A stretch of 64,000 nucleotides of DNA from Halanaerobium congolense. Its GTDB lineage: Bacteria; Bacillota; Halanaerobiia; Halanaerobiales; Halanaerobiaceae. Shown in pieces: positions 34,511-43,932 of the stretch. Where the stretch lies: positions 38,698-102,697 of the forward strand of contig NZ_SOEF01000005.1 of assembly GCF_004366375.1 (NCBI RefSeq), written 5' to 3'. The first letter of the stretch is position 1, and every line of letters starts with the position of its first letter. The position numbers and the translations under genes are program-made. The notes beneath the pieces were generated by a model. That model made no database searches. It had not been told where the DNA came from and saw nothing but the letters and a program-made list of their open reading frames with translations.

Positions 34511-34660
34511 TTCCTGTTATTATTATAAATAGAATAATTAAGTGAATTAAAGTCCCCCATTTTGGAGCTGTGACAAAGACAGATACTATATAAATTATTG
34601 AACTAGATAATTTCCTCCTTTGGTATTTTTATCCCTCTCCCCAGAGGGGTTTTTTATTTA
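34511..34660 (+). ncRNA. Candidate small RNA, copy 1
   Basis: This segment is homologous to 36746-36900. Shared blocks are TATTATTATA followed by ATAGAAT, a C-run (TCCCCC), TTTTGGAGCTG, TATAT, ACTAGATAATT and a CCTCC motif, then a terminator hairpin (CCCTCT with AGAGGG, then six Ts). The small central hairpin (CTGT with ACAG) and the terminator stem keep their shape but not their bases in the other copy, as expected for RNA. No coding frame is conserved. The unpaired C-rich motifs could bind Shine-Dalgarno sequences. Confidence 0.6.
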
Positions 34661-34771
34661 AAAATAGTTTATTTTTTCAGATGTCAAAACGACCAGTACT
34701 TATTCAGAAATTAATTAAAATATAAGCATAAATTTATCATTTTTTAAAGTTTTATTCCTATAATTAAACTA

Positions 34772-35623
<852 letters not shown>

Positions 35624-35661
35624 AGGAAATTGATCTCTGTGGTCCCGGATAAAACCGTATA

Positions 35662-35961
35662 TTACTTCGGTTTTTTCGAAAAGATGCCCACTGCTTTTTT
35701 TAATATATCACGTTCTAATTTAGTTTCTCTAAGTTCATCTTCAAGCTCTTTTATTTTTTGCTGTTCGGGTGTTAATTTCTGGTTACCGTTACCAGGAAAG
35801 GCATGTTTTCCTTTATTTCTATATTCTCTACGCCAGCGATTGAGATTACCATAATTAATACCTAGATCTTCAGCAATTTCTTTAACAGATTTATCAGAGT
35901 TGAGACTGAGTTCAACAGCGTCTCTTTTGAATTCTTCAGTGTAACTTCTTCTTTTTCCCAT
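35662..35961 (-). CDS. IS3-family transposase OrfA (HTH)
   Basis: About 99 residues. It has a helix-turn-helix ([17 protein letters not shown], then [20 protein letters not shown]) and a C-terminal leucine-zipper-like helix ([19 protein letters not shown]). It ends just after AAAAAA followed by CCGAAG, the likely frameshift site leading into OrfB. I use the ATG at 35961 with GGAGG 8 bases upstream. It binds the IS ends. Confidence 0.9.
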   Translation of the reverse strand: MGKRRSYTEEFKRDAVELSLNSDKSVKEIAEDLGINYGNLNRWRREYRNKGKHAFPGNGNQKLTPEQQKIKELEDELRETKLERDILKKAVGIFSKKPK

Positions 35962-36066
35962 TTTGGGCACCTCCTGAGTTTATTATATATCTTAACTCAG
36001 TGTCCTACAAATTGGGGGAGGCTCACTATGATTTAAAAAATTAAAGTAAATTAGGAGGGATATCAA

Positions 36067-36645
36067 ATGAAAGAAATATTAAAAGTTTCATTGTTCATTG
36101 GCTTTATAACAGTAATTTTGACTGGAGTTAGTTTTGCCCAAGGACTTAGAATAAATTCTGATGTCAAAAACCATAATTCTCAAGCAACAAGTGAAGGTGT
36201 TGGTTATAAATCAGTTGAATTAACTGATTATCAAATAGAAAAAATATTAGAGTCTTTAACTGATGATCAAGTAAAAAAAATAGTTAAGTTACTTGATCAT
36301 CAAGTAGAAAAAACAATAGAATTGTTAACTGATTACCAAATAGAAAAAATAATGGGATTTAAAGATGAATTTTATAATGATACTGAAGAGTTAAGAAATG
36401 AATTGAAAAGTTTAATTCGTGAGATTAGAGATCTTGAGTTTCGTGGAGCAAGTGATTCAGAGATTAGAGAAGTTGAAGATAAACTAGAACAGGTTTTAAG
36501 CAAAATAAATGAAAAAAGAATTGAGTATCAAAAAAATATTGAGTCTATATTAACTGATAGTCAATTAGAAACAATCGAAGAAAATCATTTTAATTTCCAA
36601 GGAACATTCAATAATTCAGACACCTCTAAAGGTATAAGAAATTGA
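36067..36645 (+). CDS. Exported Spy/CpxP-like protein with LTxxQ repeats
   Basis: A 192-residue exported protein. The signal peptide is residues 1-25 (VSLFIGFITVILTGVSFAQ). Four LT-D-xQ-type segments follow (LTDYQIEKIL, LTDDQVKKIV, LLDHQVEKTI, LTDYQIEKIM), then a charged helical region with a final LTDSQLETIE. LTxxQ motifs mark the Spy/CpxP family of periplasmic ATP-independent chaperones and stress sensors, which fits a diderm cell. AGGAGGG is 8-9 bases before the ATG. The IS3 copy separates it from its likely original promoter. It lies between two copies of a candidate small RNA. Confidence 0.75.
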   Translation: MKEILKVSLFIGFITVILTGVSFAQGLRINSDVKNHNSQATSEGVGYKSVELTDYQIEKILESLTDDQVKKIVKLLDHQVEKTIELLTDYQIEKIMGFKDEFYNDTEELRNELKSLIREIRDLEFRGASDSEIREVEDKLEQVLSKINEKRIEYQKNIESILTDSQLETIEENHFNFQGTFNNSDTSKGIRN

Positions 36646-36745
36646 AATAACAGATCAAATAATAGAAAATAGTCTAAGTTAGGACTTTCTGCAGGACCAT
36701 AAATCTAATTTTCTTTTAATTTTGCTTTAAAAGAGTTTTAATAAT

Positions 36746-36900
36746 TTGCTGATATTATTATAGATAGAATGAAAGCATAAATTTGATCCCCTTTTTGAAG
36801 CTGCATAAAATGCAGCTATAATATAGATTTTTGTACTTGATAATTCTCTCCTCTTTTTGTACCCACTCCTTTTATGGAGTGGGTTTTTAGTTTTTCTCAT
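36746..36900 (+). ncRNA. Candidate small RNA, copy 2
   Basis: Homologous to 34511-34660. The element runs TATTATTATAGATAGAAT, GATCCCC, TTTTTGAAGCTG, a perfect hairpin AGCTGCA-taaaa-TGCAGCT, ACTTGATAATT, a CTCTCCTC motif, and a terminator ACCCACTCC with GGAGTGGGT followed by TTTTT. Stem bases differ from copy 1 with pairing kept. It lies between the ends of the Spy-like gene and the convergent antiporter gene, so in part it may also act as their terminator. Confidence 0.6.
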
Positions 36901-36944
36901 AAGTCCAGTAAGTTTTGGATACAAGTCTACTAATAATGTTATTA

Positions 36945-37961
36945 CTAAATCACATTCAGTCCCAACTGAAAAAGAAGATAAACACCTGCAAAATAAACTG
37001 CTGCAGCTGCAATCGCATCCCAGCCCATCCACATAAAAGAACGCCGTGAGCGATAAAATAAACCAATTAAAATAATTGTAGCCATTACTATACCTACTGT
37101 TGCAGTTAAAATATGAACTATCTTAGCATCCTGCAAAAGAACTCCCTGACGGTAAAATAGATCGGCAAAGAAAATTACTGTCATATTGAAAATGTTGCTG
37201 CCAAAGACATTTCCAACTGCCATATTATAGGCACCAATCTTAATAGCCGAAATTGTTGCAACAAGCTCCGGCAGTGAAGTTGCCGCCGCTACCATAATTG
37301 AACCAATAAAACTCTGATCGATTCCGGTCAGCGTTGATATTTGATCAGCAGTAATGGTTAATCGATAGCCGCTAAAAACAATTACAACTGCACAAATTGC
37401 AAAACCCATTAAGGCTTTATTTAAAGTATAATCAGGATTGGGGTCTTCTTTTACAGGGTCATCTGGATCAAGTGGATTTTTCTGATCATAACGATAGATC
37501 ATTCTCACACTAATAATATATGTAATAAGTAATGTTATACTATCTACTCCCACACCAAAAATACTCAAATTGAAATTCATAAAATGGGATAAGATAAGGC
37601 TGAAAACTACTAAAGCTGAAAGTAAAACACCTACCAGACCAGAAAGAATGTGGCTGTAGTTAACTCGAAGTAGTAATGGGCCTTTTCCCTGAAGTAGATC
37701 AGCAAAGGCTAAGATGACAAGATTAAATGTGTTACTGTCAAAAGCGTTACCAACTGCAATATCTGGAGCTCCAACAAGAGCTGAACTGATACTAGTCACC
37801 AGTTCCGGTAGTGAAGTTGCCATTGCAATTAAAATTCCACCGATAAAAGCCTGCCCCAGACCACTTTTATCAGCAATTATATCTCCAAATTTTGATAAAT
37901 AAGTTCCTGAAATTATAATAAAAATTGCCATTAAAATAAACTCTAAAAATAGCTGTTTCAA
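36945..37961 (-). CDS. Ca2+/Na+ antiporter (CaCA family)
   Basis: A 338-residue membrane protein with two homologous halves of about five helices each. Alpha-repeat motifs are visible: MATSLPELVTSISSALVGA and GNAFDSNTFN in the first half, AAATSLPELVATISAIKIG and GNVFGSNIFN in the second, containing the conserved Glu and Asn/Asp ion-binding residues. The first half has GNAFDSN in place of GNxxGSN. An acidic cytoplasmic loop (DQKNPLDPDDPVKEDP) joins the halves. It should extrude calcium using a sodium or proton gradient, which suits a halophile. Confidence 0.9.
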   Translation of the reverse strand: MKQLFLEFILMAIFIIISGTYLSKFGDIIADKSGLGQAFIGGILIAMATSLPELVTSISSALVGAPDIAVGNAFDSNTFNLVILAFADLLQGKGPLLLRVNYSHILSGLVGVLLSALVVFSLILSHFMNFNLSIFGVGVDSITLLITYIISVRMIYRYDQKNPLDPDDPVKEDPNPDYTLNKALMGFAICAVVIVFSGYRLTITADQISTLTGIDQSFIGSIMVAAATSLPELVATISAIKIGAYNMAVGNVFGSNIFNMTVIFFADLFYRQGVLLQDAKIVHILTATVGIVMATIILIGLFYRSRRSFMWMGWDAIAAAAVYFAGVYLLFQLGLNVI

Positions 37962-37994
37962 CTAAATCCTCCTCAGATAATATACTTAATTTAA

Positions 37995-40220
37995 TTAATA
38001 ATCTTTTTTAAGCTGTATAATTTTATAATAAAGTTCTTCGGCCTCTTCAGCCATTTTTTCAATCGAATAACTTTTTGCTGTTTTAAATGCATTTTGAGAA
38101 AACTCATCATGTTTTTGTCTGTCAGTTAGTAACTCTTCTATTCGGCTGGTCCACTTATCAAGTTTTTCTTCAGTTTTATAACCATTAACCCCATTTTCAA
38201 TAACATCATCAATACCACTTGATTTAACAGCAACCACAGGATTTTTAGCAGCCATAGCTTCCAGCAGAACCATCCCCTGAGTTTCAGTAGTTGAGGCAAA
38301 GACAAATAAATCTGAAGCCAGATAATACTTAGCCATTTCTCTAAAGTCAACCGCACCAATCAGTTCAATATAATTTTCTAAACTGTTATTCTGAATAAAC
38401 TGCACAATATTTTCTTTTTCTGAGCCACTGCCGATAATAATTAGTTTAAATTTCAGCTCAGTTCTTTCTTTTAATCTTTTTATCCCATCTAACAAGAAAT
38501 ATAAGTTTTTCTCCTTCGACAATCTAGAAACTGAAATTAATAAGTGTTCAGAATCTCCAATAAGTTTTTCTCTAAGTTTCTCTATTTTATCCTCATCACA
38601 ATTATAATAGTCAAAATCAATACCGGTTGGCATCACCTTAATATATCTACTGACCCCAACATTGCGCAAATATTCTTTTGTTGATTCAGTTGGAGCAAAT
38701 ACTGCATCTGTTTTGTTCGAAAAATTCTTAATTAGAAAATGAGATAATCGATTTGCAAAAAATTTACGCATAAACAATATATTAGGAACATAATGAGCGT
38801 ATTTCTCCAAACGGGTGTGGTAAGTAAAAGCCAGCGGTAGACTAAACTTCTCTGCTAATTTTCTACCTTTATTTCCCAGCCAAAAAGGATGATGGGCATG
38901 AACTAAATCAAAATCTTCAGCCTGGAAATCTTTCTTTATCTGTGGTGAATAAATATTAGTGACCGGAAATTCGAGCCCTGCTTCTTCGTAATAATAAATA
39001 GAATTACAGCGGATAATATCTTCTTCATCTTCATTTTGACTTTTATTCTTATATTCTGGAGCAAAAATTTTAACTTCATGGCCTCTTTTTCTCAATGATT
39101 TAGACAAGCGCTGAATTGAAATCGGGACTCCACCAATCACCGGAAAATAATTATTGGTAAACATCGCGATTTTTAAATTTTCATTTTTGTATTCATTCTC
39201 AGCATAAGCAAAATCACGGTAGTAATTGACTTCTTTGTTAATTTCTCTATGAATTATATAAAATACTGTTAACGCAATGAATAATACTAATAAAATATTG
39301 ATATAATTAGCATAAAAGAAAGACTGCACTGCAACCCAAATATTTACTAATAACTTTGAGGGTAAACCCGGGTTGTTTTCTAAACGCTCTACCTTAACTT
39401 TTATCCCATCTTGATTTACATTTACTAAAAGATAGTGATAAAAACTCTTATCGTTATCAAAGATAAGTTCGCCTCCAGCACCACCACTTATATAATAATC
39501 AACTCCCTTAATTTCTTGCTGATGAAAAATTTCCAGATTAGAAGAAAAAACAGCATCAATATCATATTCTGCAAAGATATCTTGATAAAAATTCCTTAAT
39601 TGTTGATCACCTATATATTTTATACTGTCATCTATTAAATATTCTGTATCAACTTTAATTGGTGTTTTATTCATTATTACAAACTTTTTCTGATAAGCTG
39701 CAGCTTCTTTAAGTTCATTCCTTAACCACTGCTGCTGCCAGTTTAAATTGGTATTCTCTGTAGTATCCAAAAATATAAAATATGAATCATCTATTTGAAA
39801 AGAATAATAAAAAGGACCAAAATACTTATAAAAATTATCACTTCCTCCATCAGTTATTTCTCTTTTGCCAACTGCAGTTAAAAAAGGTGTTTTTAGTTTT
39901 TCTAAGGTTCTATAAAAAACTCTATATTTACTTTCATCACCATCTCGAACGTTATTTCCTGAAGAAATTATAAAATCAATGTTATTTTGCTTTGTTTTTT
40001 CCAGGATTCGATTATCAAAAATTGCAATTGAATTTTCTATATTTCCAACTACTGCAAAACTATACCCATTATTTTTTATTTTCTCTCTAATAGTATTCAT
40101 GTTTCTAACATTAACTGACTTAAAATCCTGAATAGTAAAAGGTGCATATATTTTATAGCTAATTAAAACTAATATAATTATAATGAAAATTAATATATAT
40201 AGTTTACCTCTACTCTTCAA
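37995..40220 (-). CDS. Membrane phosphoesterase-like domain fused to GT4 glycosyltransferase
   Basis: A 741-residue fusion. A membrane helix (about 8-26) leads to an extracytoplasmic calcineurin-like domain (about 50-280), then a second helix (about 305-328), then a cytoplasmic GT4 glycosyltransferase (about 350-735: MFTNNYFPVIGGVPISIQRL, then HAHHPFWLG, PTGIDFDYY, ISVSRLSKEKN, and E(7)E in TTETQGMVLLEAMAA). The GT part resembles diacylglycerol glucosyltransferases. In the phosphoesterase part the usual metal-ligand motifs look altered (GNIEN, SGNNV and GKRE where D-x-H, GDxxD and GNHE are expected), so it may be inactive. TTG start behind GAGGTGG; it overlaps the flippase-like gene. Confidence 0.85.
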   Translation of the reverse strand: MKSRGKLYILIFIIIILVLISYKIYAPFTIQDFKSVNVRNMNTIREKIKNNGYSFAVVGNIENSIAIFDNRILEKTKQNNIDFIISSGNNVRDGDESKYRVFYRTLEKLKTPFLTAVGKREITDGGSDNFYKYFGPFYYSFQIDDSYFIFLDTTENTNLNWQQQWLRNELKEAAAYQKKFVIMNKTPIKVDTEYLIDDSIKYIGDQQLRNFYQDIFAEYDIDAVFSSNLEIFHQQEIKGVDYYISGGAGGELIFDNDKSFYHYLLVNVNQDGIKVKVERLENNPGLPSKLLVNIWVAVQSFFYANYINILLVLFIALTVFYIIHREINKEVNYYRDFAYAENEYKNENLKIAMFTNNYFPVIGGVPISIQRLSKSLRKRGHEVKIFAPEYKNKSQNEDEEDIIRCNSIYYYEEAGLEFPVTNIYSPQIKKDFQAEDFDLVHAHHPFWLGNKGRKLAEKFSLPLAFTYHTRLEKYAHYVPNILFMRKFFANRLSHFLIKNFSNKTDAVFAPTESTKEYLRNVGVSRYIKVMPTGIDFDYYNCDEDKIEKLREKLIGDSEHLLISVSRLSKEKNLYFLLDGIKRLKERTELKFKLIIIGSGSEKENIVQFIQNNSLENYIELIGAVDFREMAKYYLASDLFVFASTTETQGMVLLEAMAAKNPVVAVKSSGIDDVIENGVNGYKTEEKLDKWTSRIEELLTDRQKHDEFSQNAFKTAKSYSIEKMAEEAEELYYKIIQLKKDY

Positions 40221-41277
40221 CTTCTATCCCACCTCTAATGATTAAATAAAAAAATACAAAGACACCTATTAAAATGCCAACATATTTACTAAAGAATCTC
40301 CAGTAAAATAATAAGGGGAAAAGATCACTTTGATTGACAAATCTAGAAAAAAGAAGTGAATAACCGCCCTCTGCAATTCCGGCAGCTCCTGGTGTAGGAG
40401 CAAAATACATAATAAAAACAACCAAAATCTGAAAGATTAGTATCTGGAAAAAAGATGTGTCGTTATAGCCCAGCCCTTGAAGTATCAAAAATGAAAATGA
40501 GAATTCAGTTAATAAAAATATAACTGTAAATAATAAAGATAAAAATACAAAAATTTTCTTACCCTGAATAAAAAAAGCAAGGTCTTCTGAAAAGAGTTCA
40601 AGGTGTTTAAAAATGTATCTTACAATTCTCCTAAATCTTTTTTTATTAAGAAGATGTTTAGATTTTAGAAAATATAAGAACTTATAGATGATTTTCATGA
40701 TTAATCTAACTTTGAAAATCAAAAGATAAAAAACAAAAACATAAAGAGCTAAAAAAATTACCAAATAAATAAAAACATAGTTTGAAGGAAGCAAATTAAG
40801 CATTGACTTATTCCTGATGATTATAAAAGGAACACTCAAAAAAAGCATGGTTGCTGATAATAAGGTTCTAATTAAAGCAGCTGCTGAAGATTTCCCCAAT
40901 GGTATACCTTTTTTTTGCAAAAAATATACCTGAGCAAAACCACCACCGGTAGCCAGTGGAGTAATATTTGAGATGAAGAAATTGATAAATACTAACTTAT
41001 AAACATTCCAAAAAGAAATTTCAGCATTTAAAGTTTTTAAAACAAAATATAACCTCGAAGCATCAAAAATATAATAAAAAAATAGTAATCCAATTAATGA
41101 TGTAATGACTGCTGCAGGAAAAGAAAAAAATACATCAAGATTACTGCCTTGGGAATAGATTCTATTAATATAATACATTGAAAAAATTGAAATTGAAACA
41201 AATAACGCAAAATAAAGAAGCAAATTCTTAAGGTTAAAATATAATTTTTTATCTTTTTTTGCCATTAAATTTTTCAT
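40210..41277 (-). CDS. Flippase-like/LPG synthase membrane-domain protein
   Basis: A 355-residue integral membrane protein with about eight helices, of the lysylphosphatidylglycerol-synthase transmembrane family (UPF0104). The conserved stretch ITPLATGGGFAQVYFLQKKG and the late YFAPTPGAAGIAEGGYSLLF are typical. Members lack the synthase domain and are thought to move lipids or glycolipids. It overlaps the downstream GT4 fusion by 11 bases, so together they probably make and place a glycolipid. The first ATG (41277) and the one at 41265 are both possible starts. Confidence 0.85.
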   Translation of the reverse strand: MKNLMAKKDKKLYFNLKNLLLYFALFVSISIFSMYYINRIYSQGSNLDVFFSFPAAVITSLIGLLFFYYIFDASRLYFVLKTLNAEISFWNVYKLVFINFFISNITPLATGGGFAQVYFLQKKGIPLGKSSAAALIRTLLSATMLFLSVPFIIIRNKSMLNLLPSNYVFIYLVIFLALYVFVFYLLIFKVRLIMKIIYKFLYFLKSKHLLNKKRFRRIVRYIFKHLELFSEDLAFFIQGKKIFVFLSLLFTVIFLLTEFSFSFLILQGLGYNDTSFFQILIFQILVVFIMYFAPTPGAAGIAEGGYSLLFSRFVNQSDLFPLLFYWRFFSKYVGILIGVFVFFYLIIRGGIEVEE

Positions 41278-41613
41278 CCTTTCGATATATGTTTGTTAGC
41301 GTAACTAGTTCTTTAGTTAGCTTGAATATATTTTTTCCTATCATAAGTAATTTTTTACACCACGATTTTAACACTTACGAAAGTAATCATAACAAATAAA
41401 GTAATTTAATTCAATAAACATCTATAAGTGAGTTTCCCCATTTTTTAATCTAATAATTATTTCGTTTTAACCAAATTTTAATAACCAATTATTATACTTT
41501 TAATAGAAAAGATGAAGTTAGTATTTATCAGTTAAAAGTGGCAAACTAATATTTTGGTCAATGACTTTGAAATTCTTATCCTATTTTATAATTTTAAAAG
41601 GAGTTGTTTGAAT
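41278..41613. other. Divergent intergenic region, no gene seen
   Basis: An AT-rich region between the flippase-like gene (minus) and the SurA-like gene (plus). I see no convincing small gene, hairpin or near-consensus promoter, although promoters for both genes must lie here. Confidence 0.4.
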
Positions 41614-42369
41614 ATGAAAAAGAGAATTTTATCTTCTTTGCTAATCATTGTTCTTATTCTACCAGTCACAGTTTTTGCTCAAGATGTAAATCTGAATTCT
41701 AAACAGCCAGCAGATCCAAATTTGAAAGATAAAATGGAATCAAATATTGTTGCTAAAGTTAATGGGGAAAAAATAACTAGTAAAGAATTAGCTCAAAAAG
41801 CAAGTACAAATCAGCTGCTAATGAAAATAAATCAGATTGATCAACAATTTCTTAAGACTTTAACAAGCACTGAAAGTGGTAAAAAAGTTCTTAAAGAATA
41901 TCAGAAGCAGCAGCTTGATAACTTAATTAATAACATTTTATTACAGCAAAAAGCTGAAAATGTAGGTATTACGCTCAGTCAGAAGGAAAAAGAGGAGCTT
42001 TATCAGCAGCAGAAGAAAAGAATTATAAAAAATAATAACTTAAATCAGGAAAAGTACCTATCAATTCTTAAAAATCAAGGCTATAAAAATGAAAAAGATT
42101 ACAAACAGCAGTTTTTAAAGAATCCACAGTTAAAGGTAAATAAACTAATTGAAGAAAAAGTAGTTTCTGATGTTAATGTCACTTCAAGTGAAATTAAGCA
42201 GTTTTATGAAAAAAATAAAGATCAATTTACTAAAGGTGACAACACACAACCTTTAGAAAAAGTTAAATCTCAAATAGAAGAACTGTTAAAACAACAAAAA
42301 AGAAATAAAAAGATTAGTCAATATGTGAAAAACATTAGAGAAAAAGCAGAGATTAATAAAAATATTTAA
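41614..42369 (+). CDS. SurA-N-domain exported chaperone-like protein
   Basis: About 251 residues. The signal peptide (KKRILSSLLIIVLILPVTVFA) is followed by a SurA/trigger-factor-like N domain (VAKVNGEKITSKELAQKAST and QQLDNLINNILLQQKAENVGI, typical of SurA_N) and helical repeats. There is no parvulin PPIase domain, so it is shorter than PrsA or SurA. A holdase role for exported or outer-membrane proteins is likely. The ATG at 41614 has AAAAGGAG 10 bases upstream. It ends in a terminator. Confidence 0.85.
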   Translation: MKKRILSSLLIIVLILPVTVFAQDVNLNSKQPADPNLKDKMESNIVAKVNGEKITSKELAQKASTNQLLMKINQIDQQFLKTLTSTESGKKVLKEYQKQQLDNLINNILLQQKAENVGITLSQKEKEELYQQQKKRIIKNNNLNQEKYLSILKNQGYKNEKDYKQQFLKNPQLKVNKLIEEKVVSDVNVTSSEIKQFYEKNKDQFTKGDNTQPLEKVKSQIEELLKQQKRNKKISQYVKNIREKAEINKNI

Positions 42370-42396
42370 TCCTCCTTGATCATAGATCTTATAAAG

Positions 42397-42430
42397 AACA
42401 GGTCCTATTTTGGGATCTGTTTTATTTTTT
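42397..42430 (+). terminator. Terminator of SurA-like gene
   Basis: AACAGGTCC pairs with GGATCTGTT (one G-U), followed by TTATTTTTTT. Confidence 0.75.
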
Positions 42431-42561
42431 TGCAAATATACATTAGCATTGCTTTTGAAACTCATATTATCGGAATATTCATCTCTAAAATCTTCCCAAT
42501 CTATTTTTAAATCCTCCACTTATTACTTTCTATTTCTATTAAATCACAAAGCCATAGTTAT

Positions 42562-42626
42562 AAAAACAAAAACCCCCAGAAAAGCTCCATCATTGACTGA
42601 ACAAAATGAAGTTTCCCTGAGGGTGA
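42562..42626 (-). terminator. Terminator downstream of cadC
   Basis: On the minus strand ACCCTCAGGGAAA pairs with TTTTCTGGGGGT, followed by TTTTTGTTTTT. It closes the cadA-methyltransferase-cadC transcript. Confidence 0.65.
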
Positions 42627-42724
42627 ACCATCCAACCCAAATTTCTAGTTCAATAATAAAATGCATTGTTTCTGAAAAATCCAGTAAGTTTAATTTTTAT
42701 AAACTACATCTAAAGATAAAAATA

Positions 42725-43093
42725 TTAATCCTCTAAAACGTGATTCAAACCCTGTCCAAACAAACATAAAACATGATTATCATCCAGAGAGTAATAAACA
42801 GACCTACCTTCCTTTCGATATTTAACTAGGTTATTGTTCCTAAGAACTCTTAATTGATGAGATATTGCAGAAGAACTCATTTCCAGTATTTCAGACAAAT
42901 CACAAACACATAACTCCCTATCTTTTAAAGCATATAAAATATTTATCCGTGTTGGATCTCCTATGGTCTTAAATAGTTCTGAAAGCTGATAAACAATATT
43001 TTCTTGAAGTTTACGGTCTTTCATTAAATTTACAACCTGCTCATCCGGGTCAAACACTTCACACATATCACAAAAATTTTTGTCTTTTGCCAT
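42725..43093 (-). CDS. cadC: ArsR/SmtB-family metal-sensing repressor (CadC-like)
   Basis: A 122-residue winged-helix repressor. It has CadC-type metal-site cysteines: FCDMCE at the N terminus and CVCDLSEIL on the alpha-3 helix. The recognition helix is MSSSAISHQLRVLRNNNLV and the wing is RKEGRSVYYSLDD. Cd, Pb or Zn binding should release it from DNA. Two ArsR-type operator sequences (TGAAyAATTrTTCA form) flank the cadA promoter at 46212-46280. It is the last gene of the cadA transcript and lies downstream of a frameshifted methyltransferase gene. Confidence 0.92.
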   Translation of the reverse strand: MAKDKNFCDMCEVFDPDEQVVNLMKDRKLQENIVYQLSELFKTIGDPTRINILYALKDRELCVCDLSEILEMSSSAISHQLRVLRNNNLVKYRKEGRSVYYSLDDNHVLCLFGQGLNHVLED

Positions 43094-43205
43094 TAAATCA
43101 TCTCCCCCAAATCAAAACTAGCACCTTATATTTATTTTAACATAGATTAATTTCTAATAGAAGGCATTTACTTTAATCTAAATTATACAGCAGCAATTAT
43201 TGGGG

Positions 43206-43825
43206 TTAAACTTTATATCCTGAAGCAACAAAGACACCGCCATTTTTAAAACTGTGATTTAAATTAAAATCTTTCACTTCTTTTCTGCTTTTTAAATACT
43301 CCCAGGTTGGTCTAGTAACATCAGCATTACCAATTAAGTCTATAAAACGGCCCCATAAATTGAGTTCTTCCATATACCAATCCATAATAACAATTTTACC
43401 GCCAACCCTTACAAGCGAAAGACTTTTATCAATAACTTTTTGCCATTCAGGCATAGCTGATAAACCCAATTCGAGATAGATAGCATCAATATTTAATTCT
43501 TCTTCTGAAATAGATGCAATATCAGATTTATTAAATCTAGCAGCATCTTCATGTAAAGTTATTATATTATCCCAACCTTTTTTTCTAATTTTTTTTCTGG
43601 CTTTTGTCAACATTCCTTCAGAATAATCAATACCAATTATTAAACCATTACTTTTCAACTGATTTTTAAGATATTTAAAACTTTGTCCAGTTCCACAGGG
43701 TAAAACTATTATATTACTGTTTTTTTAAAATCCAGTTTTTCAATAGCAAATTTTCGCGGCTTGTGATAATACCAGTCAGGTGCTAGTAGATCATATAGAT
43801 AAGAAAAGATATCATAATATTTCAT
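43206..43825 (-). pseudogene. Class I SAM methyltransferase gene, frameshifted
   Basis: The 5' part (from ATG at 43825, GGGGGGA upstream) encodes YYDIFSYLYDLLAPDWYYHK and ends in an A7 run at about 43718-43724. One extra A would join it to the downstream frame: NIIVLPCGTGQSFKYL, IIGIDYSEGMLTKARKK and GGKIVIMDWYMEEL, all typical of UbiE-like SAM-dependent methyltransferases (GxGxG and acidic loop). The 150-residue downstream frame alone lacks SAM motif I. This is a pseudogene, a phase-variable gene, or a sequencing error. It lies between cadA and cadC. Confidence 0.8.
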
Positions 43826-43856
43826 TATAATCCCCCCACAGCCTTATAAATGATTT

Positions 43857-43932
43857 CCCCCTGAAGATTTTATCCAAACATATTTCTGATGAAATTATTT
43901 TTAAGCTTCAGAGGGATTTTTTACTTGCTTAA
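43857..43932 (+). other. Hairpin between cadA and methyltransferase gene
   Basis: CCCCCTGAAG (43857-43866) pairs with CTTCAGAGGG (43916-43925) with one mismatch, and the plus strand continues with TTTTTT. No plus-strand gene ends here, so it may only insulate cadA from antisense reading, or partly stop cadA transcripts. Confidence 0.4.

Noticed and set aside
42286..42519. 77-codon minus-strand frame beginning MEDLKIDWEDFRDEYSDN
   Set aside because: It overlaps the 3' end of the SurA-like gene and its terminator, and the RBS lies inside the apparent start. The downstream half is only the antisense of the SurA-like gene.
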